A stretch of 61,740 nucleotides of DNA from Planctomycetaceae bacterium (GTDB lineage: Bacteria; Planctomycetota; Planctomycetia; Planctomycetales; Planctomycetaceae). The position numbers and the translations under genes were made by a program. Location of the stretch: NCBI GenBank assembly GCA_020850695.1, contig JADZEF010000121.1:1-61740 (forward strand). The letters run 5' to 3'. The notes under the pieces are model-generated. The model was not told where the DNA came from and did no database searches. It worked only from the letters and a program-made list of their open reading frames with translations. Below are positions 25,615-34,648 of this stretch, in pieces; position 1 is the first letter of the stretch, and each line of letters begins with the position of its first letter.

Positions 25615-25740
25615 TCCGATGCAGAAGGGCCACGGAAACGACGGAGCCGACGGAGGTCACGGAACGAAACATCCCACGCCGGGTGTTCCTTCTGTCTCAC
25701 TCCGTCTCATCCGTCGTTTCCGTGGCCCTGTATTTTTCCT
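25615..25740. repeat. Inverted repeat, GGCCACGGAAACGACGGA type
   Basis: GGCCACGGAAACGACGGAG (25627) pairs with TCCGTCGTTTCCGTGGCC (about 25710), with CGGAGG/ACTCCG sub-arms inside. A one-sided relative lies at about 53229. It fills the spacer between the DUF1080 gene and the convergent sialidase gene. Confidence 0.75.
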
Positions 25741-25759
25741 CGCGGCCTGCTCGTCGAAG

Positions 25760-27028
25760 TCAGTTCGTCTTCGCCTTGTTCGGCCGGCTCCACAGGACGC
25801 GGGCGGCGAACGTGCTCCCGTTCGCTCCCTTTTCGTGGGCCTTGCCGCCGGTCATGAACTCCGAGTCGGTGACCCATGACTCACCTTCGGTGACGGTCGC
25901 AGCGCCGAAGTTTCCGAGCATCACGCCGCGCTCGGGCATCAGCGGCTTTTCGGTCTTGCGAAGGACGACGAGCTTCTCGGGATCGACCCGGGCCATGAAC
26001 AGCGGGGCGCGGTTGCGGGCGATGTGGTCGTTGTTCGCTCCGCGCCGCGTGTAAGCGAGGAACAGCCCGTCGGTGTGGGTCACCCAGTGCTGCTGAGTGT
26101 TGTAGCTGCCGAGGTCCGTCCCGTCATCGAACGTCCACTCCTTCATCGGCCCGTACTTCAGTCCATCGTTGCTGACCGCCACGTACCCCTTCAGATCGTT
26201 CCGAATCGTCAGGTAATACTTCCCCTGGAACCGGGTCAGCGAGGGTTCGCAAAGGCCGCGCACGACATTCAAGTGCAGCTCGTCGCCGTGCTTCTGGTAT
26301 GACAGGGTCTTGCCGTCGAACCCGCACTGCAGCACCGTCACGGAATACGGCCCATTGGGATTCGTCCCCTGGTAGTAGACGGGGAGCAGGATCGTTCCGT
26401 CCGGCTGAACCAGCCATTGCACGCACCCCGGCGCCAGCTGATAGAACTGCTTCTCGTCCCCCAGAGGCATGTCGAGCTCGCGCCAGGCGGTCCAGACGTC
26501 CGTGGCCGGATCGTATGTCGCATACGACACATCGTACGACCGGGGCTTGTCGTTCAACTGGGCCCCCTTCGGCGAGTACCGCACCTTCACTCCGATCGCC
26601 AGGACCCGCTTCGACCCGGCATGCCATCCCGGGGTGACGTCGGCCACCGAGACCGTCGCCTCACCATCTTTTCGCCAGTCGAGTTCCTTCGGCAGGACGG
26701 GATCGGTCCAGGTCTTCCCCAGGTCGGTCGACTTCATGAAGTAGAGGCCCGAGTAGTAGTCGTCGGCGACGAGGTGCTTTTGGAGCGTCAGGACGACGAG
26801 CGGATGACCGTCCTTGCCAAGGCCCGGAACGGAGGCGACGCGGGGATGGAACCAGCAGAAGCCGGGATCCAGCTCCTGCTTGACGACCTCAAGCTTGACC
26901 TGAAAGTCCACCGGCTCCGCCGCCTTGGCCACCCCCGAAACGACGAGGCACAAACCGAAAATCGCCGTGGCGACGGACGAACATTTCCAGGCGGCAACGG
27001 ACCGAGCAGCCGTGCGATTGATGGGCAT
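25760..27028 (-). CDS. Secreted sialidase-family (BNR repeat) protein
   Basis: A 422-residue protein with signal peptide (SVATAIFGLCLVVSGVAKAAE, about residues 16-36). The rest is a six-bladed sialidase/neuraminidase-type propeller: YFMKSTDLGKTWTDP is an Asp-box, FHPRVASVPG and RGLCEPSLTRFQGKYYLTIRND resemble catalytic-face segments. A real sialidase activity is not proved because the arginine triad cannot be assigned with confidence; many planctomycete members act on other glycans. The frame is open 194 codons upstream; the ATG chosen has GGAG nine bases before it and starts the signal peptide. It is divergent from a small gene and separated from it by about 400 bases. Confidence 0.87.
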   Translation of the reverse strand: MPINRTAARSVAAWKCSSVATAIFGLCLVVSGVAKAAEPVDFQVKLEVVKQELDPGFCWFHPRVASVPGLGKDGHPLVVLTLQKHLVADDYYSGLYFMKSTDLGKTWTDPVLPKELDWRKDGEATVSVADVTPGWHAGSKRVLAIGVKVRYSPKGAQLNDKPRSYDVSYATYDPATDVWTAWRELDMPLGDEKQFYQLAPGCVQWLVQPDGTILLPVYYQGTNPNGPYSVTVLQCGFDGKTLSYQKHGDELHLNVVRGLCEPSLTRFQGKYYLTIRNDLKGYVAVSNDGLKYGPMKEWTFDDGTDLGSYNTQQHWVTHTDGLFLAYTRRGANNDHIARNRAPLFMARVDPEKLVVLRKTEKPLMPERGVMLGNFGAATVTEGESWVTDSEFMTGGKAHEKGANGSTFAARVLWSRPNKAKTN

Positions 27029-27433
27029 GGAATCAATCTCCAACGGAGGGGCAGAAAGGGTCGTCCGGCAGTGGAACGAGCAAGTCAACGGACTCGAGTG
27101 ATCGTGTCCGAACATGCTACTCCTCCACTCGTTCACAGGGCAGTCTTTCCGGACTGTTGAAGGCCGGTCGGCCACCCTGATCGAGCAGCAACCAGGAGTC
27201 GTTTCCTGCCTCACCCGAAGCGCCTGTTTTCGCACAGCGTGACGTGCAGTTTGAAACACTGGAGCGCACGGCAATTCCCTGAATTCCTGCGGGTGGACCG
27301 CGGGCCAGCGCAAAATGCCTCGACGTCCGGATTTCGTCACTCGACGGCATGGCCGTTGCATGAGGCGTGGCGGCGGCCCCGTGAAGGGAACGATTCTCTT
27401 GCCGCCTTGAGAATTTGCTACTGGAGTTTCCCG
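27029..27433. other. Intergenic region between divergent genes
   Basis: About 400 bases between the divergently read sialidase-family gene and a small gene. No RNA gene, repeat copy or clear promoter element was recognised; frames seen here are not protein-like. Confidence 0.4.
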
Positions 27434-27706
27434 ATGGACCTGCTGACCCAATTTGAAGAGCCGATGAACACGGAACGAGACGTCCTGCCTTCGCGTGATG
27501 GATATGCCGCATCGGCTTCTGTGGTCAGCGAGGAAAACCGCCCGCGCCGTTGCTCGCCCCGGCACGAGCCGACTCCGGATGAAATCGAGCGGGCCTGCTC
27601 CGAAATTCAAAAAGAGTGGTCCGACAAGGAGCGCCGAAAGCGTTCGGGCCTGACGAAGACTTTCTGGCTCGGAAAGGCGAGCCGGGCGTCGCGCGTCTGG
27701 ATGTGA
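27434..27706 (+). CDS. Small hypothetical protein, charged
   Basis: A 90-residue soluble protein, strongly charged, with the helical core TPDEIERACSEIQKEWSDKERRKRSG near the C-terminus split as PDEIERACSEIQ and KEWSDKERRKR. I recall short planctomycete proteins with a CREIQ-W-ERRKR pattern, so this is likely a real conserved family, function unknown; the basic helix may bind nucleic acid or a ribosomal partner (inference). GGAG lies seven bases before the ATG used; a second ATG is ten codons inside. Confidence 0.65.
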   Translation: MDLLTQFEEPMNTERDVLPSRDGYAASASVVSEENRPRRCSPRHEPTPDEIERACSEIQKEWSDKERRKRSGLTKTFWLGKASRASRVWM

Positions 27707-27880
27707 TGCGGCCAGGACAACCGACAGGGACGGATCTCGCCGCCCGGGGCGTCAGATAGAACGCGCAACGTTAATCGGAACGCGGTCGACGCGAGTCGGT
27801 GGCGGGCCGTTCTCTGGGCCGCCGACACGGCGATTTCGCGTTTCGCGGTTTCCGCCGCTCACAGATCAGGGGAGAGAGTC

Positions 27881-28264
27881 ATGCGAGCCGCCGGTCTCCT
27901 GACGACAGCCATCATGTCGGCTGTGCTGCTCGGCGCGGGTTCCAGCGTTCCGCCCGAAGGGCTCGCGCCTCCCGCCCCCGGTGGCCCCGAGGTCCTCCGA
28001 GGAGAGCCGGCTCTGCCGTCCGATGACGCCGACCCGGCGAGGCGCAAGGTGAGTGGCGAAATCGCGTCACTGCAGCAGAACGTCCTGATCGTCAAAGTCC
28101 AGCACGGGATGCTGCGGTCGTTCAAGACCAGCAGCGCTACGACCGTGACGCTGGACGGCAAAGCATCAACGCTGGGGGCATTGAAGTCAGGAGATCAGGT
28201 GGAGGCGGTCATTGGTGAGATGGACGTGACGACCCGAATCACGGCCACGCGGCCAAAGAAGTGA
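27881..28264 (+). CDS. Small secreted hypothetical protein
   Basis: A 127-residue protein with a signal peptide (LLTTAIMSAVLLGAGSS), a Pro/Gly-rich linker (to about 55), and a compact beta-rich C-terminal domain: VSGEIASLQQNVLIVKVQ, LRSFKTSSATTVTLDGKA, LKSGDQVEAVIGEMD. This pattern of short strands resembles small OB-like or DUF5666-type periplasmic domains, but the match is only by eye. GGGGAGAGAG stands before the ATG. It converges on the thioredoxin lipoprotein gene. Confidence 0.75.
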   Translation: MRAAGLLTTAIMSAVLLGAGSSVPPEGLAPPAPGGPEVLRGEPALPSDDADPARRKVSGEIASLQQNVLIVKVQHGMLRSFKTSSATTVTLDGKASTLGALKSGDQVEAVIGEMDVTTRITATRPKK

Positions 28265-28320
28265 GCCGTTGCGATGCCGGCATGGCGACTGGCCTCGCCG
28301 CATCCTCCACCGCCCGTCGC

Positions 28321-28986
28321 TCACTCGGACTGCTGGCCCCCCGCCGGCTGAACGTCGGCCGACATCACGGCCAACCGTTGCCCCAGCTGGGCCTTGGGCG
28401 TCATTCCGACCACCCGGTCCACCACTTCCCCATTGCGGAAGTACAGGAACGCCGGGATGTTCGTGATCTGGTAGCGGTGCGCAATCTCCTTGCACGCATC
28501 GATGTCCATCTTGGCGACGACGGCTCGCCCCTCGAATTCGTTCGCCAGCGAGTCGACCGCCGGGCCCATCTTCTTGCACGGACCGCACCAGGGCGCCCAG
28601 CAGTCGACCAGGACGGGCACGGGACTGTTCAGAACGACCGCCTCGAAATTCTGTGACGTGATCTCGACCGGTCCGCTCGCAGAAATCTCCGACGACAGCG
28701 AAACGGGAGCGACGTAATTCGGCGGCTGGGAGGGGGACCGCGGTGCGGGGGCCTTCGCCGTCGACCAATCGCCCCCCGCACGGTAGGAATTCGCGGCGGC
28801 GCCTCGGCCGGACGACTGCTCGCCCCCCCGGGAATAATCGCTCGCCGCCAGTTGAGCCCGACCTGCTTTTTCGTTCGACCGCCGGTCCGCGAACGTGCGC
28901 CCGCGTCCCGCCGCGCAACCGGCCGCTGCCGCTGCTAGCAGCAACACTGTCGCCCAGCAAACGAGGGAACGGACCATCCGTGGCAT
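28321..28986 (-). CDS. Thioredoxin-domain lipoprotein
   Basis: A 221-residue protein: lipoprotein signal with lipobox (LLLAAAAAGC), a low-complexity Ser/Ala/Gly linker (about 25-105), and a complete thioredoxin domain (about 110-215) with active site CWAPWCGPCKKMGP, the cis-Pro in ITNIPAFLYF and the GMTPKAQL end. Its likely place is the outer face of a membrane, where it would act as thiol-disulfide reductase or oxidase of envelope proteins. Start chosen at the ATG opening the signal peptide; the frame extends 61 codons upstream with no support. Another ATG is three codons inside. Confidence 0.88.
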   Translation of the reverse strand: MPRMVRSLVCWATVLLLAAAAAGCAAGRGRTFADRRSNEKAGRAQLAASDYSRGGEQSSGRGAAANSYRAGGDWSTAKAPAPRSPSQPPNYVAPVSLSSEISASGPVEITSQNFEAVVLNSPVPVLVDCWAPWCGPCKKMGPAVDSLANEFEGRAVVAKMDIDACKEIAHRYQITNIPAFLYFRNGEVVDRVVGMTPKAQLGQRLAVMSADVQPAGGQQSE

Positions 28987-29304
28987 CCCGGAGAGAGGGA
29001 GTTTCGAGAATGATTCAAGAGAGGATTCAAAGGGTCGAGAAGAGGACCGCCATATATCGCAATCCGCGAAACGCGACAAGTTCAGTCCCGGCCTCGTCGC
29101 CTCGTCCGCCTCGTCGGAAGCGTGGAATCGTTCAGCTGTCCGGAAATCGGCGATTCCGCATTCGGACAAGATCGCGTGAACTCCCCCGAGGGACCGACTG
29201 TCGGTAACATCTGAGATCGGAGAGAATGTCTTCGCAGTGACTGGTTCCGACAGAAAATCATCGACTCCAAGACCGTCCCGGCTTCCTCAAGCCCCGCTTC
29301 GTAA

Positions 29305-29378
29305 GCACCCGTAGCTCAGATGGATAGAGCAGCGGTTTCCTAAACCGCAGGTCGCAGGTTCGAATCCCGCCGGGTGCA
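29305..29378 (+). tRNA. tRNA-Arg(CCT)
   Basis: A regular 74-nt cloverleaf: acceptor GCACCCG/CGGGTGC, D arm AGCTC/GAGC, anticodon stem GCGGT/ACCGC with loop TTCCTAA (anticodon CCT), T stem with loop TTCGAAT, discriminator A. CCA is not encoded. It lies alone, just past the 3' end of the BBP7 gene. Confidence 0.97.
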
Positions 29379-29399
29379 TTCCCCATAACTGTCCAACTG

Positions 29400-30917
29400 T
29401 CAGAATTGCCAGTTGACGCCCATCGTGATCCCGTGCAGGAAGGCCCCGCCGTCCGAGTCGGTTCGCGTGCTGGTGAAGGCTCCGTTCGTCTGCCGGACCT
29501 GGTCCGCCGCCAAGGCGACCCCTTCCAGCCACAGGAGCCGATAGCCGGCCGTCCACGACAGATTCTCGGTCAGCCGGCCGTTGAAGCTCAGCCCCAACTC
29601 TCCCACGAACGCCACGCCGCCGTCGGTGTCGCCCGTGCGGCTCGCCGCAGGGCCGCCAATGTACTGCGTCGCAGCGGAAGAGTCCGCATGGTTGTAGTAG
29701 ACGCCGGCGGCTCCGAACCCGTTCAACGCCAGGCCGTCGACTTCGAACAGCGCCACATTTGCCGTCCCTTGCAGACCGAACAGGTCGTTCTTGGTCACGA
29801 ACTGATTGAAGCCTTGCGGGACGACGGCGGCGGCGAAGACATCATCCCGCAACCGCTCGTTGAATTCGACGTAGCGGAAGCCGCCCCCCAGCCGCAGATA
29901 TTCGGCCGCATTCTGCTGAAGGCCGATTTCCGCGGACTGCAGAGAGGACTGATACCGCAGCACGTCGACCGGCCCCGTCGGCGTGACGGGATTGGTCGCG
30001 AGGCCGCCCCCCGCCGGAACCGCGATCGTCCTCTGGTCGGTGCGCGAGTCGAGCCACAGGTAGCGGCCTGCAATCCGGATGTCCTCATCCCACAGCGCCC
30101 ACAGCGAGGCTTCCACCCCGGCATGCTGGCCGAGATCGAATTCCCGTCCGTCGAGCAGCGTGGTCCCCGCCCCATCCACAAGAATGGGCGAACGTCCGAC
30201 ATACTCGCGGCGGAGGAACAGCCAGTTCACTTCGCCCCCGCAGATCGGCGTGTCTTCGCAGTAATCCGTCGTGAAGGTTCCGCCGCCGGGATGGCAGGGA
30301 CTCGCTTCGCATTCTCCGGGACACGCCCCGCACGACGCCCCACACGACGTGCCGCATGACGCCCCGCACGACAGCTGCTGGCATCCGAACGGAGCAGCCA
30401 TCCGCGGAGCGCAGCAGGAGGGGCTGCCGGCCGGCTGACACGCCGGAGCACACGCAACGGAAACGCCGGCTGGAACACAAGTGGTCGGAGCGCACAGCGG
30501 ACCGCAATGCCTGACCGGCGCACACGCGGCCGGTCCGCGATCGGCCGGTGTCGACGCGACGTAATCATGCGCCGGAGGCGCTGCCGAGGTTGGTGCGGGG
30601 GCCGGTGGGACCAGAGCAGGAGCGGCCGTGACTGACGGCGACGCTCCCTGGACCGGGGCCGGTGCGAAAGCAGCCTGCGCAGGTTTACGCGTTGAGGGAC
30701 TGCGCCGAGTCGACCGTGGCCCCGCGGGCGAAGCACCTGTCGGCGGAGGCGGCGCCGGACGCGCCACATCCCCAGTGTCATTCACGGGAGCCGCTGCGGC
30801 GAGAGCTTGACCCGGACCGGTCGACTGCTGAGCTTTCACAGTGGACGGAACGAGCAGTCCCTGCGTCGCGATCAGACAGGCGGCGAGCCAGATCCGTTCA
30901 GTGCGCAGCTTCGTCAT
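29400..30917 (-). CDS. BBP7-type outer-membrane barrel with Cys-rich head
   Basis: A 505-residue protein: signal peptide (WLAACLIATQGLLVPSTVKAQ), a Pro/Ala-rich stretch (about 30-120), a Cys-rich region (about 125-225) with repeated CGASCGTSC units, and a C-terminal region (about 235-505) that looks like the BBP7 family of planctomycete outer-membrane beta-barrels: short alternating strands, WLDSRTD, EYLRLGGGFRYVEFNERL, LNGFGAAGVYYNHAD, and the barrel end LSWTAGYRLLWLEGVALAADQ with MGVNWQF as last strand. GGAGG lies eight bases before the ATG. The Cys-rich part may form disulfide links with other envelope proteins (inference). Confidence 0.85.
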   Translation of the reverse strand: MTKLRTERIWLAACLIATQGLLVPSTVKAQQSTGPGQALAAAAPVNDTGDVARPAPPPPTGASPAGPRSTRRSPSTRKPAQAAFAPAPVQGASPSVTAAPALVPPAPAPTSAAPPAHDYVASTPADRGPAACAPVRHCGPLCAPTTCVPAGVSVACAPACQPAGSPSCCAPRMAAPFGCQQLSCGASCGTSCGASCGACPGECEASPCHPGGGTFTTDYCEDTPICGGEVNWLFLRREYVGRSPILVDGAGTTLLDGREFDLGQHAGVEASLWALWDEDIRIAGRYLWLDSRTDQRTIAVPAGGGLATNPVTPTGPVDVLRYQSSLQSAEIGLQQNAAEYLRLGGGFRYVEFNERLRDDVFAAAVVPQGFNQFVTKNDLFGLQGTANVALFEVDGLALNGFGAAGVYYNHADSSAATQYIGGPAASRTGDTDGGVAFVGELGLSFNGRLTENLSWTAGYRLLWLEGVALAADQVRQTNGAFTSTRTDSDGGAFLHGITMGVNWQF

Positions 30918-31358
30918 ATCGGCGGCCTCCCTCGGCTCAGACTCCAATGGCATTCCCTCGATCGAATCGTCCCGTCGTAGCGCGCGAATTGAGTCTGCGG
31001 ACGTCAGGCACAATCGATTTTCTCGATTCCCAAGGCATTCGCGGCAGGCCTTGTGCAGGTTCTCCAGCCTTCGTCACGCGACTTGTCCAGCACCAAACCG
31101 ACCGAAGTCATGGTCGCGCCAGCCGCTGCGACGCCTCACGACCGATGCGATCGGAACGATGTCGATCATTCGTGTCCGATCCGTTGAAAACGATTCAAGT
31201 CCCGACGTCCCGAGGCTCTCGGATATCCGCGCGCGAATGACTTTGCGGAACCGGCGCGGTACGCTCGTCCCGCCTCGACAAATCACCGCCGACTCTTCTC
31301 CGCCGCACCGGCGAGACCTGCCCGCGCCTTCGTTCTTCCCCCACTCAGGACCTCTGCG
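30918..31358. other. Intergenic region between divergent genes
   Basis: About 440 bases separating the BBP7 gene from the creatininase-family gene. No RNA gene or listed repeat was seen. Frames that cross it on the plus strand are shadows. It must hold promoters for both sides, but I could not place any. Confidence 0.4.
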
Positions 31359-32120
31359 ATGCACCTCTACGAATCCACCTGGAAGAAGGTCGACTCCCTC
31401 TCCCGCGACACGCCGATCCTCATTCCGATCGCCGCCCTCGAGCAGCACGGCCATCACATGCCGGTCTTCACCGACAGCCTGCTCCTCGGCGAAGTCATCC
31501 GCCGCGCCCAGGAGAAGCTCGCCGGCCGCGTTCTCTTCACGCCGCTGATGTGGCTGGGCAATTCCGAGCACCACCTCGATTTCCCCGGCACAATGACCGC
31601 CAACCCGCGGCTCTATCTCGATCTCCTCAAGGACATGGTCGAGAACTTCCTGTTCCACGGCTTCCGCCGCATCGTCCTCGTCAACGGGCACGGCGGAAAC
31701 ATCGTCCCGTCGCAGCAGGCCCTATTCGAAGTGCGTCAGAAGTACCGCGACCGCAACGACCTGCTCCTCGTCGCGTCGACCTACTGGCTCCTCGGCGGCA
31801 AGCCTCACGAGGTCAACAAGGACATTCAGCAGCAACAGGTCGGCCATGCCTGTGAGCTCGAAACCTCGATGATGCTCCGTATCCGCCCCGACCTCGTCGT
31901 CGGAGACGTCAAGAAGCTCGAGACGATCCCGTTCGGCTCGGGTCCGGCTCCCGCCTACCGCGCCTGGATCACGAAGGATCGTTCCGAGATCGGCCACATC
32001 GGCAGCCCGCAGTTCGCGACGGCCGAGAAGGGTGAAACGTGCTTCCAGGTCTTCTCGAACGACGTCGTCTCGCTGATGGAGCGGATCATCGCCTGGGACG
32101 GCAAGACCTGGGATATGTGA
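31359..32120 (+). CDS. Creatininase-family amidohydrolase
   Basis: A 253-residue cytoplasmic enzyme of the creatinine amidohydrolase family, which includes creatininase and FAPy/formamide deformylases acting on cyclic amides. The metal ligands are visible in family order: LEQHGHHMPVFTDS, WLGNSEHHLDFPGT, LVNGHGGN and GHACELETSMML. Length matches the family (about 250). Substrate cannot be told; planctomycetes carry several such genes. It is followed by two tandem family A repeats. Confidence 0.92.
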   Translation: MHLYESTWKKVDSLSRDTPILIPIAALEQHGHHMPVFTDSLLLGEVIRRAQEKLAGRVLFTPLMWLGNSEHHLDFPGTMTANPRLYLDLLKDMVENFLFHGFRRIVLVNGHGGNIVPSQQALFEVRQKYRDRNDLLLVASTYWLLGGKPHEVNKDIQQQQVGHACELETSMMLRIRPDLVVGDVKKLETIPFGSGPAPAYRAWITKDRSEIGHIGSPQFATAEKGETCFQVFSNDVVSLMERIIAWDGKTWDM

Positions 32121-32142
32121 TTCGTGGGAGAGGCTTCCAGCC

Positions 32143-32294
32143 AGAGTGGCACGACATTCCATGTCGTGAATTCGCGTCGATTGATCGAGAACCATCCCAA
32201 AGCAGAGCGGCTCCCACGAAGCCCATTCATGGGAGCCGTTGAGTTTTGAATAGTTGAAGACGCGCCGCACTGGTCACGAGACGGAGTCTCGTGC
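32143..32294. repeat. Repeat family A, copy 2
   Basis: Left palindrome ACGACATTCCATGTCGT, centre with CGGCTCCCACGAAGC and ATGGGAGCCG arms, right palindrome GAGACGGAGTCTC. The right end lacks the final CCAC, running straight into copy 3, so this pair forms a head-to-tail tandem. Confidence 0.9.
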
Positions 32295-32296
32295 AA

Positions 32297-32455
32297 ATTG
32301 TGGCACGACATTCCATGTCGTGAACCCGCGTGGATTGATCGAGAACCATCCCAAAGCAAAGCGGCTCCCGTGATGCGATCCATGGGAGCCGTTGAGCTTT
32401 GGATAAGTCGCCAAAGCGCGACACGGGTTCACGAGACGGAGTCTCGTGCCACAAT
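32297..32455. repeat. Repeat family A, copy 3
   Basis: Complete copy with ends AATTGTGGCACGA and TCGTGCCACAATT, perfectly complementary over 13 bases, and internal CGGCTCCC/GGGAGCCG arms. It touches the stop codon of the convergent sialidase-family gene, so it is also that gene's 3' end. Confidence 0.92.
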
Positions 32456-33609
32456 TAAATCCGCACGCGGGCCCAATGGATACTCATCCGTTGCGGCGTG
32501 CCAGCGTAGTACGACACGAGGACATGGTCGTCATCCAGTCCGATGATCGCCGGATGGCCGAAGCTCCATTTGCCCATGTCTTCCCAGTACTGGGCGAAGT
32601 CGACGTTCTCCTTCCCCTGTGACACCGCATCCTTCACCTGATGCGTGTAGACAATCAGCTTTTCCGCTTCGGGCCACGTCGCTCCGCCGTCGCGCGATTG
32701 CCACAGGGTCATCGTCCCCGGATGGTCGCGATCGACAACGAACCCGAAGATCCGTCCGTCGCGGGCGACGTATGGTGCAGCGATCTGGCCGGGGATGGTT
32801 GTTTCCACCGGCTGCATGTCGGCGTGCGTCCCCCGCAAACGCGACTTCAGAAAGTGGACCTTGAGATCGTGCTTGTCCTTGCGGTGATGGGTCCAGAAGA
32901 GAGCGACGTATTCGTCGTTCCCCGCCCCCTCGACCTGCGGGGGAACGGCGACAACCCGCTGGTCCCAGTAGTAGACGGCGTCCTGCGGATCCTGGCCGAC
33001 GCAATAGGGGACATCGAACGTGTGCCCGCCGTCATGGGTGCAGAGGAGCCACGCGCCGTGCCGAGCGGGCGAAGGGTCGTCGAATTCTTTGAAGCTCTCG
33101 AAGGCGAGGCCGAGCGTCCCATTCGGCAGGACCAGCCACGGGCCGGTGAGGGCGACGCCCGTCAGCCCCGGCGTCTGGATCGGTTGCCATGGCCCCCACG
33201 TCACGCCGTGATCTTCCGAGACCGCCATCAACAACTTCGAGTGAAGAATACCCTCGGTGACCGGATCGAACAGCGGCTTCGCGGGGTCCGAGCGGTCGAA
33301 CCACGTCGTCACCAGCAGCAGCCGTCCGGGGCTCACCTCGGCCAGTTCAGCACCGGCCAGCGATCCGGGAACGCCGTCAAGCACGGAGTCGAACTTGAAG
33401 GGGATCTCACTCCAGGTTTCTCCGCCGTCGGTTGAGCGGCTGAAGCGGATCGTCCCCTTGGGACAGTGCTTCATCGAGCCAACCGTGTACCCGCACAGGA
33501 TGTCGCCCGACTGCAGGCGGCAGAGTCCGTCGAAAAACGCGATCCGTTCGCTATCGATCCTGGCGGCGGCGTCCGAGACCACGCCGCGCGCTTCGATTTC
33601 CAGGGGCAT
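32455..33609 (-). CDS. Sialidase-family propeller protein
   Basis: A 384-residue protein without a signal peptide, built as a sialidase/BNR-repeat propeller: IRFSRSTDGGETWSEI and WQSRDGGATWPEA are Asp-boxes, and LLCTHDGGHTFDVP is a further one. The front has RIAFFDGLCRLQSGDILCGYTVG, resembling the first blade. Unlike the other sialidase-like protein in the window, it seems cytoplasmic, so it may process internalised sugars. Whether it is a real sialidase is uncertain. The ATG used has AGAGGA six to seven bases before it; an upstream extension of ten codons has no support. Confidence 0.85.
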   Translation of the reverse strand: MPLEIEARGVVSDAAARIDSERIAFFDGLCRLQSGDILCGYTVGSMKHCPKGTIRFSRSTDGGETWSEIPFKFDSVLDGVPGSLAGAELAEVSPGRLLLVTTWFDRSDPAKPLFDPVTEGILHSKLLMAVSEDHGVTWGPWQPIQTPGLTGVALTGPWLVLPNGTLGLAFESFKEFDDPSPARHGAWLLCTHDGGHTFDVPYCVGQDPQDAVYYWDQRVVAVPPQVEGAGNDEYVALFWTHHRKDKHDLKVHFLKSRLRGTHADMQPVETTIPGQIAAPYVARDGRIFGFVVDRDHPGTMTLWQSRDGGATWPEAEKLIVYTHQVKDAVSQGKENVDFAQYWEDMGKWSFGHPAIIGLDDDHVLVSYYAGTPQRMSIHWARVRI

Positions 33610-33745
33610 GCGAGTCCTCTTCGTCAAAGGGAGTGGCAATCTCAGGTGTCCAGCATCCTACCGCGGTTCGCGAAACCGGGAAGTGTGCCGCGGTCGACAC
33701 TGGCAGCAGGGGTCGCGAAGTCGGACAATGAAATGAACTCGTCGA

Positions 33746-34525
33746 ATGCATTGCGCTGAATTCATGGCACCCATGTCCAAACCGACGTCCGATCCCAACG
33801 AACCGGTCCGCCTGTCGAAACTGATGGCACAGCGCGGGCTCTGCTCGCGGCGCGAGGCCGATGCCTGGATCGAACGCGGCCTTGTCCTCGTCGACGGCGT
33901 CCCCGTCACACAGCTGGGTACGAAGATCCGTCCAAACCAAGTCATCACGCTGACGAACGCCGCGCGGCACCAACAGCAGCAGCTGGCAACCATTCTGCTC
34001 AACAAGCCGGTCGGATACGTCTCGGGACAGCCTGAGAAGAACTACGTTCCGGCCGTCACGCTGATCAACGCCGAGAGCCAGGTCCTCGGGCAGGATGGCC
34101 GGCGGTTCGATCCGCGCGACCTCCGCGGCCTGGCTCCCGCGGGGCGTCTCGACATCGACTCGCGCGGGCTACTCATCTTCACGCAGGACGGCCGCATCGC
34201 GAAGCGGCTGACGTCGGCCGAGGGGGAGATCGAGAAGGAATACCTCGTGTCGATTGAAGGGGAGCCGGGCATCGATGAGATGCGGCGGCTTCGCCATGGT
34301 ATTGTGCTCGACGATCGCCCGCTCCGCCCGTGTCAGGTCGAACCGGCCGGCGTGGGCCGGTTGCGGTTCACACTGCGCGAAGGTCGCCACCGGCAGATCC
34401 GCAGGATGTGCGAGGACGTCGGCCTGAAGGTTCGCAGCCTCCTGCGGACGCGCATCGGCCGCATCCGCATGTACGACCTGCCCGAGGGGGGTTGGCGCTT
34501 CCTGCAACCCGACGAACAGTTCTAG
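33746..34525 (+). CDS. RluB/RluF-type rRNA pseudouridine synthase
   Basis: A 259-residue RsuA-family pseudouridine synthase that modifies ribosomal RNA. An S4 RNA-binding domain is at about 20-75 (LSKLMAQRGLCSRREADAWIERG) and the catalytic domain follows with the active Asp in AGRLDIDSRGLLIFT, the KEYLVSIEG strand, and the end motif LREGRHRQIRRMCED. It looks most like RluF/RluB, modifying 23S rRNA, but RsuA cannot be excluded. Two further ATG codons lie 18 and 27 bases inside the frame; none has a good binding site, so the start is uncertain. Confidence 0.9.
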   Translation: MHCAEFMAPMSKPTSDPNEPVRLSKLMAQRGLCSRREADAWIERGLVLVDGVPVTQLGTKIRPNQVITLTNAARHQQQQLATILLNKPVGYVSGQPEKNYVPAVTLINAESQVLGQDGRRFDPRDLRGLAPAGRLDIDSRGLLIFTQDGRIAKRLTSAEGEIEKEYLVSIEGEPGIDEMRRLRHGIVLDDRPLRPCQVEPAGVGRLRFTLREGRHRQIRRMCEDVGLKVRSLLRTRIGRIRMYDLPEGGWRFLQPDEQF

Positions 34526-34551
34526 TCTTCGGCGGAAGCTCGACCTGCATG

Positions 34552-34626
34552 TGGCACGGGCACTCATGCCCGTGAGTGAGGCGAATGTCGGACGTTTCGC
34601 ACGGGCATGAGTGCCCGTGCTACCAA
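34552..34626. repeat. Repeat family D, copies 3 and 4 (inverted pair)
   Basis: Two hairpins GGCACGGGCACTCATGCCCGTG and CGCACGGGCATGAGTGCCCGTGC, each shown here split by its own loop (CACGGGCA/TGCCCGTG stems), face each other and can also pair together as arms of a larger inverted repeat. They separate the pseudouridine synthase gene from lipA. Confidence 0.85.
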
Positions 34627-34648
34627 TGCCTCGGCCTTCCGACTTCGA

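Noticed and set aside
30841..31548. 235-codon plus-strand frame in front of and within the creatininase gene
   Set aside because: Ser/Arg-rich and out of frame with the creatininase gene, whose metal motifs are clear.
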